Shown in pieces: positions 1-6,590 of a stretch of 21,151 nt of DNA. Both the position numbers and the translations under genes were made by a program. A model generated the notes under the pieces. It did not search any database, was not told where the DNA came from, and saw only the letters and a program-made list of their open reading frames with translations. The stretch is taken from positions 1 through 21,151 of the forward strand of contig JASFME010000013.1 of assembly GCA_050117725.1 (NCBI GenBank), read 5' to 3'. Source of the stretch: JASFJH01 sp050117725 (lineage in GTDB: Bacteria; Pseudomonadota; Gammaproteobacteria; AKS1). Within the stretch, counting starts at the first letter, position 1, and each line of letters opens with the position of its first letter.

Positions 1-61
1 TTGCCCTGACCCATCGGAGATGGCTAGGGTATCCATAATGAACCTGTAAGGTTCTATGGTG
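1..61 (+). repeat. Two-hairpin dispersed repeat, copy A
   Basis: This copy matches 7477-7540 without gaps (48 of 64 positions over 1-64) and matches the minus strand of 173-116. It holds a small hairpin, CCATC-gga-GATGG (11-23). A compound hairpin follows: outer stem CCATA/TATGG (33-37 with 55-59), a 2-nt 5' bulge AT (38-39), inner stem GAACCT/AGGTTC (40-45 with 49-54) and loop GTA. The stem bases differ from the other copies in a paired way. The element resembles REP/BIME palindromes in size and form, but I cannot assign it to a named family. The window edge may cut its left end. Confidence 0.75.
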
Positions 62-85
62 TAACCCGAAGGGTTCTGTGAGCCA
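61..85 (+). repeat. Partial copy of the hairpin repeat
   Basis: This is the right half of the same element, matching 7515-7539 at 21 of 25 positions. It keeps the hairpin AACCC-gaa-GGGTT (63-75) and the tail TGTGAGC, the counterpart of TATGAGC in the distant copy. The left outer arm is missing, so the compound stem cannot form. It lies directly after copy A in the same orientation. Confidence 0.5.
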
Positions 86-115
86 CTTTCATGTTAGCGT
101 TCGAGGATTACATCC

Positions 116-173
116 GTGCCGCAGAACCCTGCGGGTTCATTGCGGCTACCCTAGCCGTATCGGCTCAGGGCAT
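116..173 (-). repeat. Two-hairpin dispersed repeat, copy B (inverted)
   Basis: Read on the minus strand this aligns with copy A and is 3 nt shorter in the first hairpin. The first hairpin is GCCG-ata-CGGC instead of CCATC-nnn-GATGG. The compound hairpin has outer stem GCCGCA/TGCGGC, the same 2-nt 5' bulge AT, inner stem GAACCC/GGGTTC and loop GCA. Both stems stay fully paired despite base changes. With copy A and the half copy it forms an alternating array, as in bacterial interspersed mosaic elements. Confidence 0.72.
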
Positions 174-214
174 CACGCCGACCAATTTATAAAAGTTTGC
201 AGTTATCAGCTGTC

Positions 215-271
215 AGTTGGCAGTCCGGATGCTGGATATCTCCGCCAACTGCTTACTGCGAACTGCCAACT
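215..271. repeat. Inverted repeat AGTTGGCAGT / ACTGCCAACT
   Basis: A perfect 10-nt inverted repeat lies at 215-224 and 262-271. The right arm sits beside a direct repeat of GCCAACT (244-250 and 265-271). The tract from about 200 to 271 is built of short variants of AGTTATCAG, AGTTGGCAGT and ACTGC, typical of intergenic low-complexity repeats. It lies just outside the ssb terminator and is unlikely to be in the ssb transcript. No coding signal is seen in 1-271. Confidence 0.5.
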
Positions 272-298
272 AAAAAGCCCGGCGATGCCGGGCTTTTT
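272..298 (-). terminator. Rho-independent terminator of ssb
   Basis: The hairpin has GCCCGGC and GCCGGGC arms around a GAT loop, flanked by five A on one side and five T on the other. It could therefore stop transcription in both directions. It begins 3 nt past the ssb stop codon, so it ends the ssb message. Confidence 0.9.
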
Positions 299-301
299 AG
301 T

Positions 302-802
302 TCAGAACGGAATGTCGTCATCAAAGTCATCCGGCGCACCGCCGCCCCCCTGGCTGCTACCACCGCCACTCGGTGCACCACCATAGTCGTTGCTCTGCGC
401 CCCGCCGCCCTGGCCACCCTGGTTATAACCACTGCCACCGGCGCCACCACCAGCACCCCCGCCGGAACGGCCGCCCAGCATCTGCATCTCGTTGGCAACG
501 ATTTCGGTCGTGTAACGGTCCTGGCCGTCATTGCCCTGCCACTTGCGGGTCTGCAGGCGGCCTTCAATATAAACCTGTGAACCCTTCTTCAGGTATTCAC
601 CGACAATCTCGGCAAGCCGGCCGAAAAACACGACGCGGTGCCACTCGGTCTTTTCCTGTTGTTCGCCCGATGTCTTGTCGCGCCACGCTTCCGTCGTGGC
701 GACGGTGATGTTCGCGACTGCGCCGCCATTGGCCGTGTAACGCACTTCCGGATCTCTGCCCAGGTGGCCCAGAATTATTGCCTTGTTTACGCCTCTTGCC
801 AT
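302..802 (-). CDS. ssb: Single-stranded DNA-binding protein SSB
   Basis: SSB coats single-stranded DNA as a tetramer in replication, recombination and repair, and recruits partner enzymes through its C-terminal tip. The 166-residue product has an N-terminal OB fold (about 1-108) starting MARGVNKAIILGHLGRDPE, with aromatic residues at Trp40, Trp54, Phe60 and Trp88. A glycine-rich linker (111-156) follows, then the acidic tip DDFDDDIPF, the family's protein-docking tail. E. coli SSB is slightly longer (178). The ATG at 802 is chosen because it matches the family N terminus and has a GGAGAT ribosome binding site about 9 nt upstream; the frame stays open upstream to 937 without homology. It lies downstream of yajR on the same strand, with its own likely promoter, and ends at a strong terminator. 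Confidence 0.97.
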   Translation of the reverse strand: MARGVNKAIILGHLGRDPEVRYTANGGAVANITVATTEAWRDKTSGEQQEKTEWHRVVFFGRLAEIVGEYLKKGSQVYIEGRLQTRKWQGNDGQDRYTTEIVANEMQMLGGRSGGGAGGGAGGSGYNQGGQGGGAQSNDYGGAPSGGGSSQGGGGAPDDFDDDIPF

Positions 803-861
803 GCTCTTATCTCCAACACTCTCTGCAATATATTTTACGAAGGCTGATTGATTCCATTCAT

Positions 862-889
862 GCCCGCCATGGCCAGCAAATGGCCGGGC
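862..889 (-). other. Hairpin in the ssb leader
   Basis: GGCCA-gcaaa-TGGCC (871-885) is extended by GCCC (862-865) pairing with GGGC (886-889) across a 5-nt bulge. It would lie in the untranslated leader between the proposed ssb promoter and the ribosome binding site. No known regulatory RNA is recognised, and the arms could equally be a protein-binding dyad. Confidence 0.35.
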
Positions 890-907
890 GTGCCGATATA
901 TCCGGCT

Positions 908-937
908 ACTATGACAGCTAACCGGTCTGGCTGGCAA
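908..937 (-). promoter_or_regulatory. Likely ssb promoter
   Basis: On the minus strand there is TTGCCA (937-932), an 18-nt spacer and CATAGT (913-908), a plausible sigma-70 promoter placed just after the yajR stop codon (941-943). It would give a leader of about 100 nt. No CTGT-N8-ACAG LexA box is seen here. The nearest look-alike, CTGT-N5-ACAG at the yajR end, has the wrong spacing. Confidence 0.5.
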
Positions 938-940
938 GCT

Positions 941-2320
941 TCAAACCTGTTCAAGACAGGCTGACAGGGCTGCCTGATCGAGACGGCGATTATCGACCTT
1001 GAGGAAGGCCTCACCCTCGCCGGCAATGACCACGGCCTCACTCACGCCTTCCAGTGCCGACAGCTTGCTGGCCAGTTGTTGCGCCCGGGCTGCGTCGAGT
1101 TCACCGACCTGCACCACCATGCTGCGCACGTACTGCGGCGCGCGCATGGTCACCGCCAGCCCGAACCAGAACAGCGCCAGCAGCGCGGACATGCCGAACA
1201 CGGCCTGGATGCCGTAGGCGCCGTGCAGCCAGCCGCCAAGCAGGCCACCGAGAAAGATGCCAAAAAATTGCGAACTGGAATACACACCCATGGCCGTGCC
1301 CTTGCGATCCGCCGGAGCGATCTTGGCAATCAGTGAAGGCAGGCTTGCCTCGAGCAGGTTAAAGGCGGTGAAGAACAGCCACAGCAGGATGATAAAGCCG
1401 GCCAGTGACAGATCCACGAGCGCCAGGCCGAGCTGCGACAGCCCTGCTACGGCGACCGCGCCGGCAAAGATCGGTTTGATGCGTCGCCTGCGCTCGGCAT
1501 AAATGATGAACGGTACCATGACGACCACGGCGGCGATCATGACCAGCAGGTAGACGAGACCATGGTAGCGGGTCGCGATGCCAAGCTGCCCGAACAACAC
1601 GAGTGGCAGCACGACAAAACTCGCGGTGAGAATGGTGTGCAGGATCAGGATCCCGGCATCGAGACGCAATAACTGGCTGTCTCGCAGCACGCTGCCCGCG
1701 CTGGCCGGCACGACTTCGGCATCGCGGTGCACATGGCTGCTGGCCGGCGTCGGTACCCGCCACCACAACAGGCCGATCGCCAGCAGGGCGAGCAATGCGG
1801 TAAACCAGAAAATGCCGCTGACACCGATATATTCATTGAGGACCGGGCCCAGCACCATCGACGCGGCAAATGCCACGCCGAAACTCATGCCGATAATCGC
1901 CATCGCCTTGGTGCGGTGCTCCTCGCGGGTCAGGTCGGCGGCCAGCGCGAGGATGGCGGCGGACACCGCGCCACCGCCCTGGATGGCACGACCGATAATG
2001 ACGAGCCAGATCGAGTCGCCCACTGCCGCGACCACGCTACCCACGGCGAACAGCACGAGGCCGATGGTGATAATGCGTTTGCGGCCATAACGATCCGACA
2101 GCATGCCGAACGGGATCTGCAACAGGGCCTGGGTCAGGCCATAGATGCCAATCGCCACGCCGACCAGCAACGGCGTCACGCCCTCCAGGCCCTCGGCATA
2201 CAGGGCAAACACAGGCAGAATCATGAAAATGCCGAGCATGCGCGTGGCGATGATGCTCGCCAGCGACAGTGCCGCGCGGCGCTCGCCCGGTGTCATGGAG
2301 TCTGTGTTGTCGTTAGCCAC
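941..2320 (-). CDS. yajR: MFS transporter, YajR type, with C-terminal YAM domain
   Basis: A major facilitator superfamily inner-membrane transporter, probably a proton-coupled efflux or uptake carrier; its substrate is unknown. The 459-residue product shows about 12 hydrophobic segments and motif A in loop 2-3 (GMLSDRYGRKR, residues 72-82). It shares stretches with E. coli YajR as I remember it: MTPGERRA near the start, ADLTREEHRTKAMAIIG, and GTAMGVYSSSQFFG in the second half. The last 64 residues or so (about 396-459) are soluble and fit the YAM domain, a ferredoxin-like fold specific to YajR. The GTG at 2320 gives an N terminus eight residues longer than MTPGERR, as in YajR; a TTG at 2365 or ATG at 2296 are alternatives, and none has a strong ribosome binding site. 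It sits between uvrA (divergent) and ssb (downstream). Confidence 0.88.
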   Translation of the reverse strand: MANDNTDSMTPGERRAALSLASIIATRMLGIFMILPVFALYAEGLEGVTPLLVGVAIGIYGLTQALLQIPFGMLSDRYGRKRIITIGLVLFAVGSVVAAVGDSIWLVIIGRAIQGGGAVSAAILALAADLTREEHRTKAMAIIGMSFGVAFAASMVLGPVLNEYIGVSGIFWFTALLALLAIGLLWWRVPTPASSHVHRDAEVVPASAGSVLRDSQLLRLDAGILILHTILTASFVVLPLVLFGQLGIATRYHGLVYLLVMIAAVVVMVPFIIYAERRRRIKPIFAGAVAVAGLSQLGLALVDLSLAGFIILLWLFFTAFNLLEASLPSLIAKIAPADRKGTAMGVYSSSQFFGIFLGGLLGGWLHGAYGIQAVFGMSALLALFWFGLAVTMRAPQYVRSMVVQVGELDAARAQQLASKLSALEGVSEAVVIAGEGEAFLKVDNRRLDQAALSACLEQV

Positions 2321-2348
2321 GTGTTTTTCGCCGTAATTCCTGATTATT

Positions 2349-2378
2349 TTGTGCCATCGCCGCAAAGCGGCGTATAGT
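2349..2378 (+). promoter_or_regulatory. Likely uvrA promoter
   Basis: TTGTGC (2349-2354), an 18-nt spacer and TATAGT (2373-2378) form a sigma-70 promoter about 30 nt before the uvrA start. The spacer carries the perfect palindrome CGCCGC-aaa-GCGGCG (2358-2372), which touches the -10 hexamer. No LexA-type CTGT-N8-ACAG box is present in the uvrA/yajR interval. Confidence 0.5.
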
Positions 2379-2402
2379 AGCAGGTTTGTTCAGGCAGCTG
2401 AA
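2374..2402 (-). promoter_or_regulatory. Likely yajR promoter, overlapping the uvrA promoter
   Basis: On the minus strand there is TTCAGC (2402-2397), a 17-nt spacer and TACTAT (2379-2374). The -10 hexamer is nearly the complement of the uvrA -10, so the two divergent promoters would share the same melted region. The palindrome at 2358-2372 would fall at the start of the yajR message. Confidence 0.4.
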
Positions 2403-2408
2403 AATCCG

Positions 2409-5234
2409 ATGGACACAATCCGAATACGTGGTGCGCGTACGCACAATCTCAACAATATCGACCTCGACCTGCCGCGCGATGCGCTGATCGTGATCACCGG
2501 CCTGTCCGGCTCCGGCAAGTCCTCGCTGGCCTTCGATACCATCTACGCCGAGGGCCAGCGCCGCTACGTCGAATCGCTGTCGGCCTACGCCCGGCAGTTC
2601 CTGTCGATGATGGAAAAACCCGATGTCGACAGCATCGAGGGCCTGTCGCCGGCGATCTCCATCGAGCAGAAATCGACCTCGCACAATCCGCGCTCGACGG
2701 TCGGTACGGTCACCGAGATCCATGATTACCTGCGCCTGCTGTTCGCCCGGGTCGGTGAGCCACGTTGCCCGGACCACGATATCGCACTCGACGCGCAGAC
2801 CATCTCGCAAATGGTCGACCACGTGCTCGGCATCGAGGCCGACACGCGTCTCATGCTGCTCGCCCCGGTCATCCAGGACCGCAAGGGCGAGCACGTGCAA
2901 TTACTCGCAGAACTGCGTGCGCAGGGCTTTATCCGCGCCCGTATCGATGGCGAGGTGTACGAGCTTGACGAACCGCCGCCCCTCGACCTGCGCCGCAAGC
3001 ACACCATCGAGGTGGTCGTGGACCGCTTCAAGGTCCGCCCCGATCTGCAGCAGCGCCTCGCCGAGTCGTTTGAAACGGCACTGCAGCTAGCCGATGGTCT
3101 GGCCCGGGTCTGCTGGATGGACGGCAGCCAGCCGGATATCGACTTTTCCTCGAAGTTCGCCTGCCCGCAGTGCGGCTACAGCCTGCGCGAGATGGAGCCA
3201 CGGCTGTTCTCGTTCAATAACCCGGCCGGGGCCTGCCCCGAGTGCGACGGTATCGGCGTGCAACAGTTCTTCGATCCGGGCCGCGTCGTACGCCACCCCG
3301 AACTGAGCCTGGCCGGTGGCGCGGTGCGCGGCTGGGACCGCCGCAATGCCTATTACTTCCAGCTGCTGCGGGACCTGGCAAAACACTACGCATTTGATGT
3401 GGAGGAAAACTTCGAGGCGCTGCCCGATAGTATCCAGCAGCTGATCCTGTACGGCAGTGGCGATGAAGAGATCAGCTTCACCTATTACAACGATCGCGGC
3501 AAACCGACGAAACGCCGGCACCGTTTCGAGGGCATCATCCCGAACATGCAGCGCCGCTATCGCGAGACCGAGTCAAACGCGGTGCGCGAGGAACTGGCCA
3601 AGTACATCAACCACCAGCCGTGCACGGCCTGCCATGGCACGCGCCTGACCCGCGCGGCGCGGCACGTGTTTATCACTGACCAGACCCTGCCGCAGATCGC
3701 GGCCCTGCCGGTGGGCCGGGCGCATGATTTTTTCTCCGCGCTGAGCCTGCCCGGCCGCCGCGGCGAGATCGCCAGCAAGATCCTCAAGGAGATCAATGAA
3801 CGGCTACGTTTTCTCGTCAATGTCGGGCTCGACTACCTGAGCCTCGACCGCAGCGCCGAGACGCTGTCCGGCGGTGAAATGCAGCGCATCCGCCTGGCCA
3901 GCCAGATCGGCGCCGGCCTGGTCGGCGTCATGTACGTGCTCGACGAGCCGTCCATTGGTCTGCACCAGCGCGACAACGCGCGCCTGCTCGAAACCCTGAA
4001 TCACCTGCGCAACCTCGGCAATACCGTGATCGTGGTCGAACACGACGAGGAGGCAATCCGTGCCGCCGACCATATCGTCGATATCGGTCCCGGCGCCGGT
4101 GTGCACGGCGGCCAGGTCGTGGCCCAGGGTACCGCCGCCGACATCGAACAAAGCGAGCAGTCACTGACCGGCCAGTACCTGTCCGGCAAGGAGTGCATCG
4201 CGATCCCCGCGCAGCGCATGCCACCGGATCCGCGGCGCCAGCTACTCATCATCGGTGCGCAGGGCAACAACCTGAAATCTGTTGATGTGAGCCTGCCTCT
4301 CGGCCTGATGACCTGCATCACCGGCGTCTCCGGTTCGGGTAAATCAACGCTGATCAACGACACGCTGTACCGTGCCGCGCATCTCGCGATCAACCGCAGT
4401 GGCGATGCGCCGGCGCCGCACGAGCGCATCGAGGGACTCGAGCAGTTCGACAAGGTCGTTGATATCGACCAGAGCCCGATTGGCCGCACACCGCGCTCCA
4501 ACCCGGCCACCTACACGGGCCTGTTCACGCCGATCCGCGAGCTGTTCGCCGGTACACCGGAAGCGCGCTCGCGCGGTTACACGCCGGGGCGCTTCAGTTT
4601 CAACGTCAAGGGCGGGCGCTGCGAGGCCTGCCAGGGTGATGGCGTGATCAAGGTCGAGATGCACTTCCTGCCCGACATCTACGTGCCCTGTGATGTCTGC
4701 AAGGGCAAGCGCTACAACCGCGAGACCCTCGAGGTGCGCTACAAGGGGCGGACCATACACGAGGTGCTCGACATGACCGTCGAGGACGCGCTCGAGTTTT
4801 TCAGCAAGGTGCCGGTCATTGCCCGCAAGCTGCAGACGCTCATGGACGTCGGCCTGTCCTATATCCGCCTCGGCCAGAATGCAACGACACTGTCCGGTGG
4901 CGAGGCACAGCGCGTCAAGCTGTCACGCGAGCTGTCGAAGCGCGACACCGGCCGCACCCTGTATATCCTTGATGAACCGACCACCGGCCTGCACTTCCAC
5001 GACATCCGGCAACTGCTCAGCGTGCTGCACCGCTTGCGCGATCACGGCAATACGATTGTCGTCATCGAGCACAACCTCGATGTCATCAAGACCGCTGACT
5101 GGATCATCGACCTCGGTCCGGAAGGCGGCGATCGCGGCGGTGAAATCCTGGTTGCCGGCAACCCGGAACAGGTTGCCGCGCACAAGGGTTCGCACACAGG
5201 TGATTTCCTGCGCCAGTTACTTGCTGGCGCTTGA
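2409..5234 (+). CDS. uvrA: Excinuclease ABC subunit A (UvrA)
   Basis: UvrA is the damage-sensing ATPase of nucleotide excision repair; its dimer finds lesions and loads UvrB. The 941-residue product is the usual length and has the full tandem ABC layout. The first half has Walker A GLSGSGKSS at 31-39, zinc ligands Cys252, 255, 276 and 279, signature LSGGEMQR from 486 and Walker B ending Asp512-Glu513. The second half has Walker A GVSGSGKST from 639, zinc ligands Cys738, 741, 761 and 764, signature LSGGEAQR from 828 and Walker B Asp855-Glu856. Nothing is missing. The ATG at 2409 gives the standard MDTIRIRGARTHNL N terminus. It is transcribed alone, divergent from yajR. A perfect inverted repeat spans its last codons, with no clear terminator after it. 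Confidence 0.98.
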   Translation: MDTIRIRGARTHNLNNIDLDLPRDALIVITGLSGSGKSSLAFDTIYAEGQRRYVESLSAYARQFLSMMEKPDVDSIEGLSPAISIEQKSTSHNPRSTVGTVTEIHDYLRLLFARVGEPRCPDHDIALDAQTISQMVDHVLGIEADTRLMLLAPVIQDRKGEHVQLLAELRAQGFIRARIDGEVYELDEPPPLDLRRKHTIEVVVDRFKVRPDLQQRLAESFETALQLADGLARVCWMDGSQPDIDFSSKFACPQCGYSLREMEPRLFSFNNPAGACPECDGIGVQQFFDPGRVVRHPELSLAGGAVRGWDRRNAYYFQLLRDLAKHYAFDVEENFEALPDSIQQLILYGSGDEEISFTYYNDRGKPTKRRHRFEGIIPNMQRRYRETESNAVREELAKYINHQPCTACHGTRLTRAARHVFITDQTLPQIAALPVGRAHDFFSALSLPGRRGEIASKILKEINERLRFLVNVGLDYLSLDRSAETLSGGEMQRIRLASQIGAGLVGVMYVLDEPSIGLHQRDNARLLETLNHLRNLGNTVIVVEHDEEAIRAADHIVDIGPGAGVHGGQVVAQGTAADIEQSEQSLTGQYLSGKECIAIPAQRMPPDPRRQLLIIGAQGNNLKSVDVSLPLGLMTCITGVSGSGKSTLINDTLYRAAHLAINRSGDAPAPHERIEGLEQFDKVVDIDQSPIGRTPRSNPATYTGLFTPIRELFAGTPEARSRGYTPGRFSFNVKGGRCEACQGDGVIKVEMHFLPDIYVPCDVCKGKRYNRETLEVRYKGRTIHEVLDMTVEDALEFFSKVPVIARKLQTLMDVGLSYIRLGQNATTLSGGEAQRVKLSRELSKRDTGRTLYILDEPTTGLHFHDIRQLLSVLHRLRDHGNTIVVIEHNLDVIKTADWIIDLGPEGGDRGGEILVAGNPEQVAAHKGSHTGDFLRQLLAGA
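5210..5230 (+). terminator. Weak terminator-like hairpin at the uvrA 3' end
   Basis: GCGCCAG (5210-5216) and CTGGCGC (5224-5230) form a perfect 7-bp stem with a 7-nt loop, overlapping the last uvrA codons. The T-tract after it is poor, so intrinsic termination would be weak. It may instead protect the 3' end of the message. Confidence 0.3.
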
Positions 5235-5299
5235 ACACCTACTGTTTGTGCGTCAATAATTGCATTCTTTCCTTACTGATGTTGTGGAACTATGCTATA

Positions 5300-5315
5300 T
5301 ATTAGTGCACTAATA
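5300..5315. promoter_or_regulatory. Perfect 16-bp palindrome before the response regulator gene
   Basis: TATTAGTGCACTAATA is an unbroken palindrome in the 143-nt gap between uvrA and the response regulator gene. It overlaps the AT-rich TATATT (5298-5303), the best -10 candidate; a possible -35 TTACTG (5273-5278) is 19 nt away, which is long. A dimeric repressor bound here would block the start of transcription. The regulator itself could bind it, but OmpR-family sites are usually direct repeats, so another protein is as likely. Confidence 0.5.
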
Positions 5316-5377
5316 GGGGAGGGAAGGTAATTTCCCGATAAGCATCGGCAAACCGGATAATAAGAGGGAGCCGCACC

Positions 5378-6097
5378 GTGCGCGTAGCATTACTCGAAGA
5401 TGAGCCGCATGTCGCCGAACTGGTAAAAATATGGATTGAGGAGGAGGGCCACCAGTGCCAGCGATTTGGCGACGGGCGGGCAATGCTCAATGCTCTGAAA
5501 AAAGAGAGCTTTGATCTGCTCATACTCGACTGGCTGGTGCCTGAAATAGATGGTGAAGGCGTACTTAAATGGGTGCGGGAACACATCAACTGGGACATCC
5601 CCGTGGTTTTTATGACCCAGCGCGATCACGAGGAAGATATCGTCAAGATCCTCTCACTCGGCGCCGACGACTATCTCACCAAACCGCTCCGCCACAAGGA
5701 AATGATGGCGCGCGTCACCGCCCTGGCCCGCCGCGCCCACGTCCTCGATGAAGATTCGGCAAGCCACGCCCTCGATTACGGTCCCTACCATATCGACCTG
5801 AATGCCAATACCGTGACCGTCAATGGCAAGCCCATCAAGCTCACGCAAAAGGAATACGAACTCGTGATCTTCCTGTTCCGCAACCTTGGCCGGATCGTGT
5901 CACGCAACCATATGCTGGAGAGTGTCTGGGGGCACTCCGAAGGTATCAATACCCGCACAGCCGACACGCATATCAGTCGTATCCGCAACAAACTCGGGCT
6001 GGTACCTGAGAACGGCTGGCGGATTAACGCGATTTACCACCACGGCTACCGGCTGGAACAGCTCGAATCAGAAGAGCCCAGGGTTCAGGCTAACTAG
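5378..6097 (+). CDS. OmpR/PhoB-family response regulator, orphan
   Basis: A two-component DNA-binding response regulator of 239 residues. The receiver domain (1-120) has the acidic pair Glu7-Asp8, phosphoacceptor Asp51 in LLILDW, Thr80 and Lys102 in TKP. A winged-helix effector domain (about 133-233) follows, with a recognition-helix region around TRTADTHISRIRNKLG and the C-terminal hairpin HHGYRLEQ. All residues for phosphorylation are present. The GTG at 5378 is preceded by a GAGGGAG ribosome binding site and begins the fold directly, so no earlier start is needed. No histidine kinase gene is adjacent, so its partner and targets are unknown. It converges with the XRE gene, with 7 nt between the stop codons. 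Confidence 0.92.
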   Translation: MRVALLEDEPHVAELVKIWIEEEGHQCQRFGDGRAMLNALKKESFDLLILDWLVPEIDGEGVLKWVREHINWDIPVVFMTQRDHEEDIVKILSLGADDYLTKPLRHKEMMARVTALARRAHVLDEDSASHALDYGPYHIDLNANTVTVNGKPIKLTQKEYELVIFLFRNLGRIVSRNHMLESVWGHSEGINTRTADTHISRIRNKLGLVPENGWRINAIYHHGYRLEQLESEEPRVQAN

Positions 6098-6104
6098 CCA
6101 GATC

Positions 6105-6545
6105 TCAGATCGCCTGGCTCTCTGCCAGGAGCGAGATTTTCAACAGTTCCTTCATGACCTTGCGCAGCGCGACCCGTTGTTGTGGCGGCAGACGCATCCA
6201 GTCGGACGCTATATCAAAGGCTTCCTGGCTGAGTTCACCGGCGCTGCGCGTGATTGCGATCTGTGCACTGGCTTCTTCCGGCTCTGCATCGGAGGGCAAC
6301 GGGTATTTCTCACCCTGTCCCGAGAACAGCCAGTTCGAACGAACCTCGAGCATGTTCGCCATTTTTACCATCTTCGAGGTCGGCGGGAATTCCTGGCCCT
6401 CGAGCCATTTTTTTGCAACGCGGTGGCTTACACCCAGCATGCGCACCAGTGCTGACTGGCGGCCCATGCCCTTTTGCGGAATACCTGCGTCATCGAGCGC
6501 TTCGTTGAGGCGTGCAGCAAATTTCTGTTTTTCTGTGTTATTCAT
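6105..6545 (-). CDS. XRE-family transcriptional regulator, CI-repressor-like
   Basis: A 146-residue DNA-binding protein. Residues about 8-75 form a lambda-repressor-like helix-turn-helix (SALVRMLGVSHRVAKKWLEG, then FPPTSKMVKMANML and NWLFSGQG), a pattern common in phage CI-type repressors. The C-terminal part (about 105-140) is predicted helical and may dimerise. There is no LexA/CI-type S24 peptidase domain, so RecA-triggered self-cleavage is not expected. The ATG at 6545 has a GGGAGGG ribosome binding site. A perfect dyad 46 nt upstream is a likely operator. No phage genes surround it, so it looks domesticated or independent. Its target genes are unknown. Confidence 0.88.
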   Translation of the reverse strand: MNNTEKQKFAARLNEALDDAGIPQKGMGRQSALVRMLGVSHRVAKKWLEGQEFPPTSKMVKMANMLEVRSNWLFSGQGEKYPLPSDAEPEEASAQIAITRSAGELSQEAFDIASDWMRLPPQQRVALRKVMKELLKISLLAESQAI

Positions 6546-6590
6546 GTAACAACCCTCCCTGTCACGACCAATTATTATTGTGATCAGATC

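Noticed and set aside
91..120. GTTCGAG at 99-105 as a tRNA T-loop
   Set aside because: No acceptor, anticodon or D-arm pairing can be built around it; it lies between two copies of the hairpin repeat.
1..173. CRISPR array from repeated palindromes
   Set aside because: The repeats are in both orientations, unequal in length and divergent, with no regular spacers and no cas genes.
78..386. Open frames on the plus strand over 78-386 and 197-580
   Set aside because: They run antisense through the ssb 3' part and the repeat tract and resemble no protein; the ssb frame explains the coding signal.
944..963. CTGT-N5-ACAG at the yajR end as a LexA box for ssb
   Set aside because: The spacer is 5 nt, not 8, and the site lies upstream of the proposed -35, so it is more likely a chance inverted repeat in coding sequence.
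1727..2377. 216-residue plus-strand frame opposite yajR
   Set aside because: It is an antisense shadow rich in His, Arg and Gln, with no recognisable domain; the minus-strand frame is a clear MFS protein.
2313..2900. 195-residue minus-strand frame opposite the uvrA start
   Set aside because: It covers the UvrA Walker A region in antisense, and no family resemblance is seen.
6113..6129. CCTGGC-tctct-GCCAGG as a terminator between the converging regulator and XRE genes
   Set aside because: It lies within XRE codons, has no T-tract on either strand and may be chance.
5886..6455. 189-residue plus-strand frame over the response regulator end and the XRE gene
   Set aside because: It is out of frame with the regulator and antisense to XRE; both real genes have strong motifs and ribosome binding sites.
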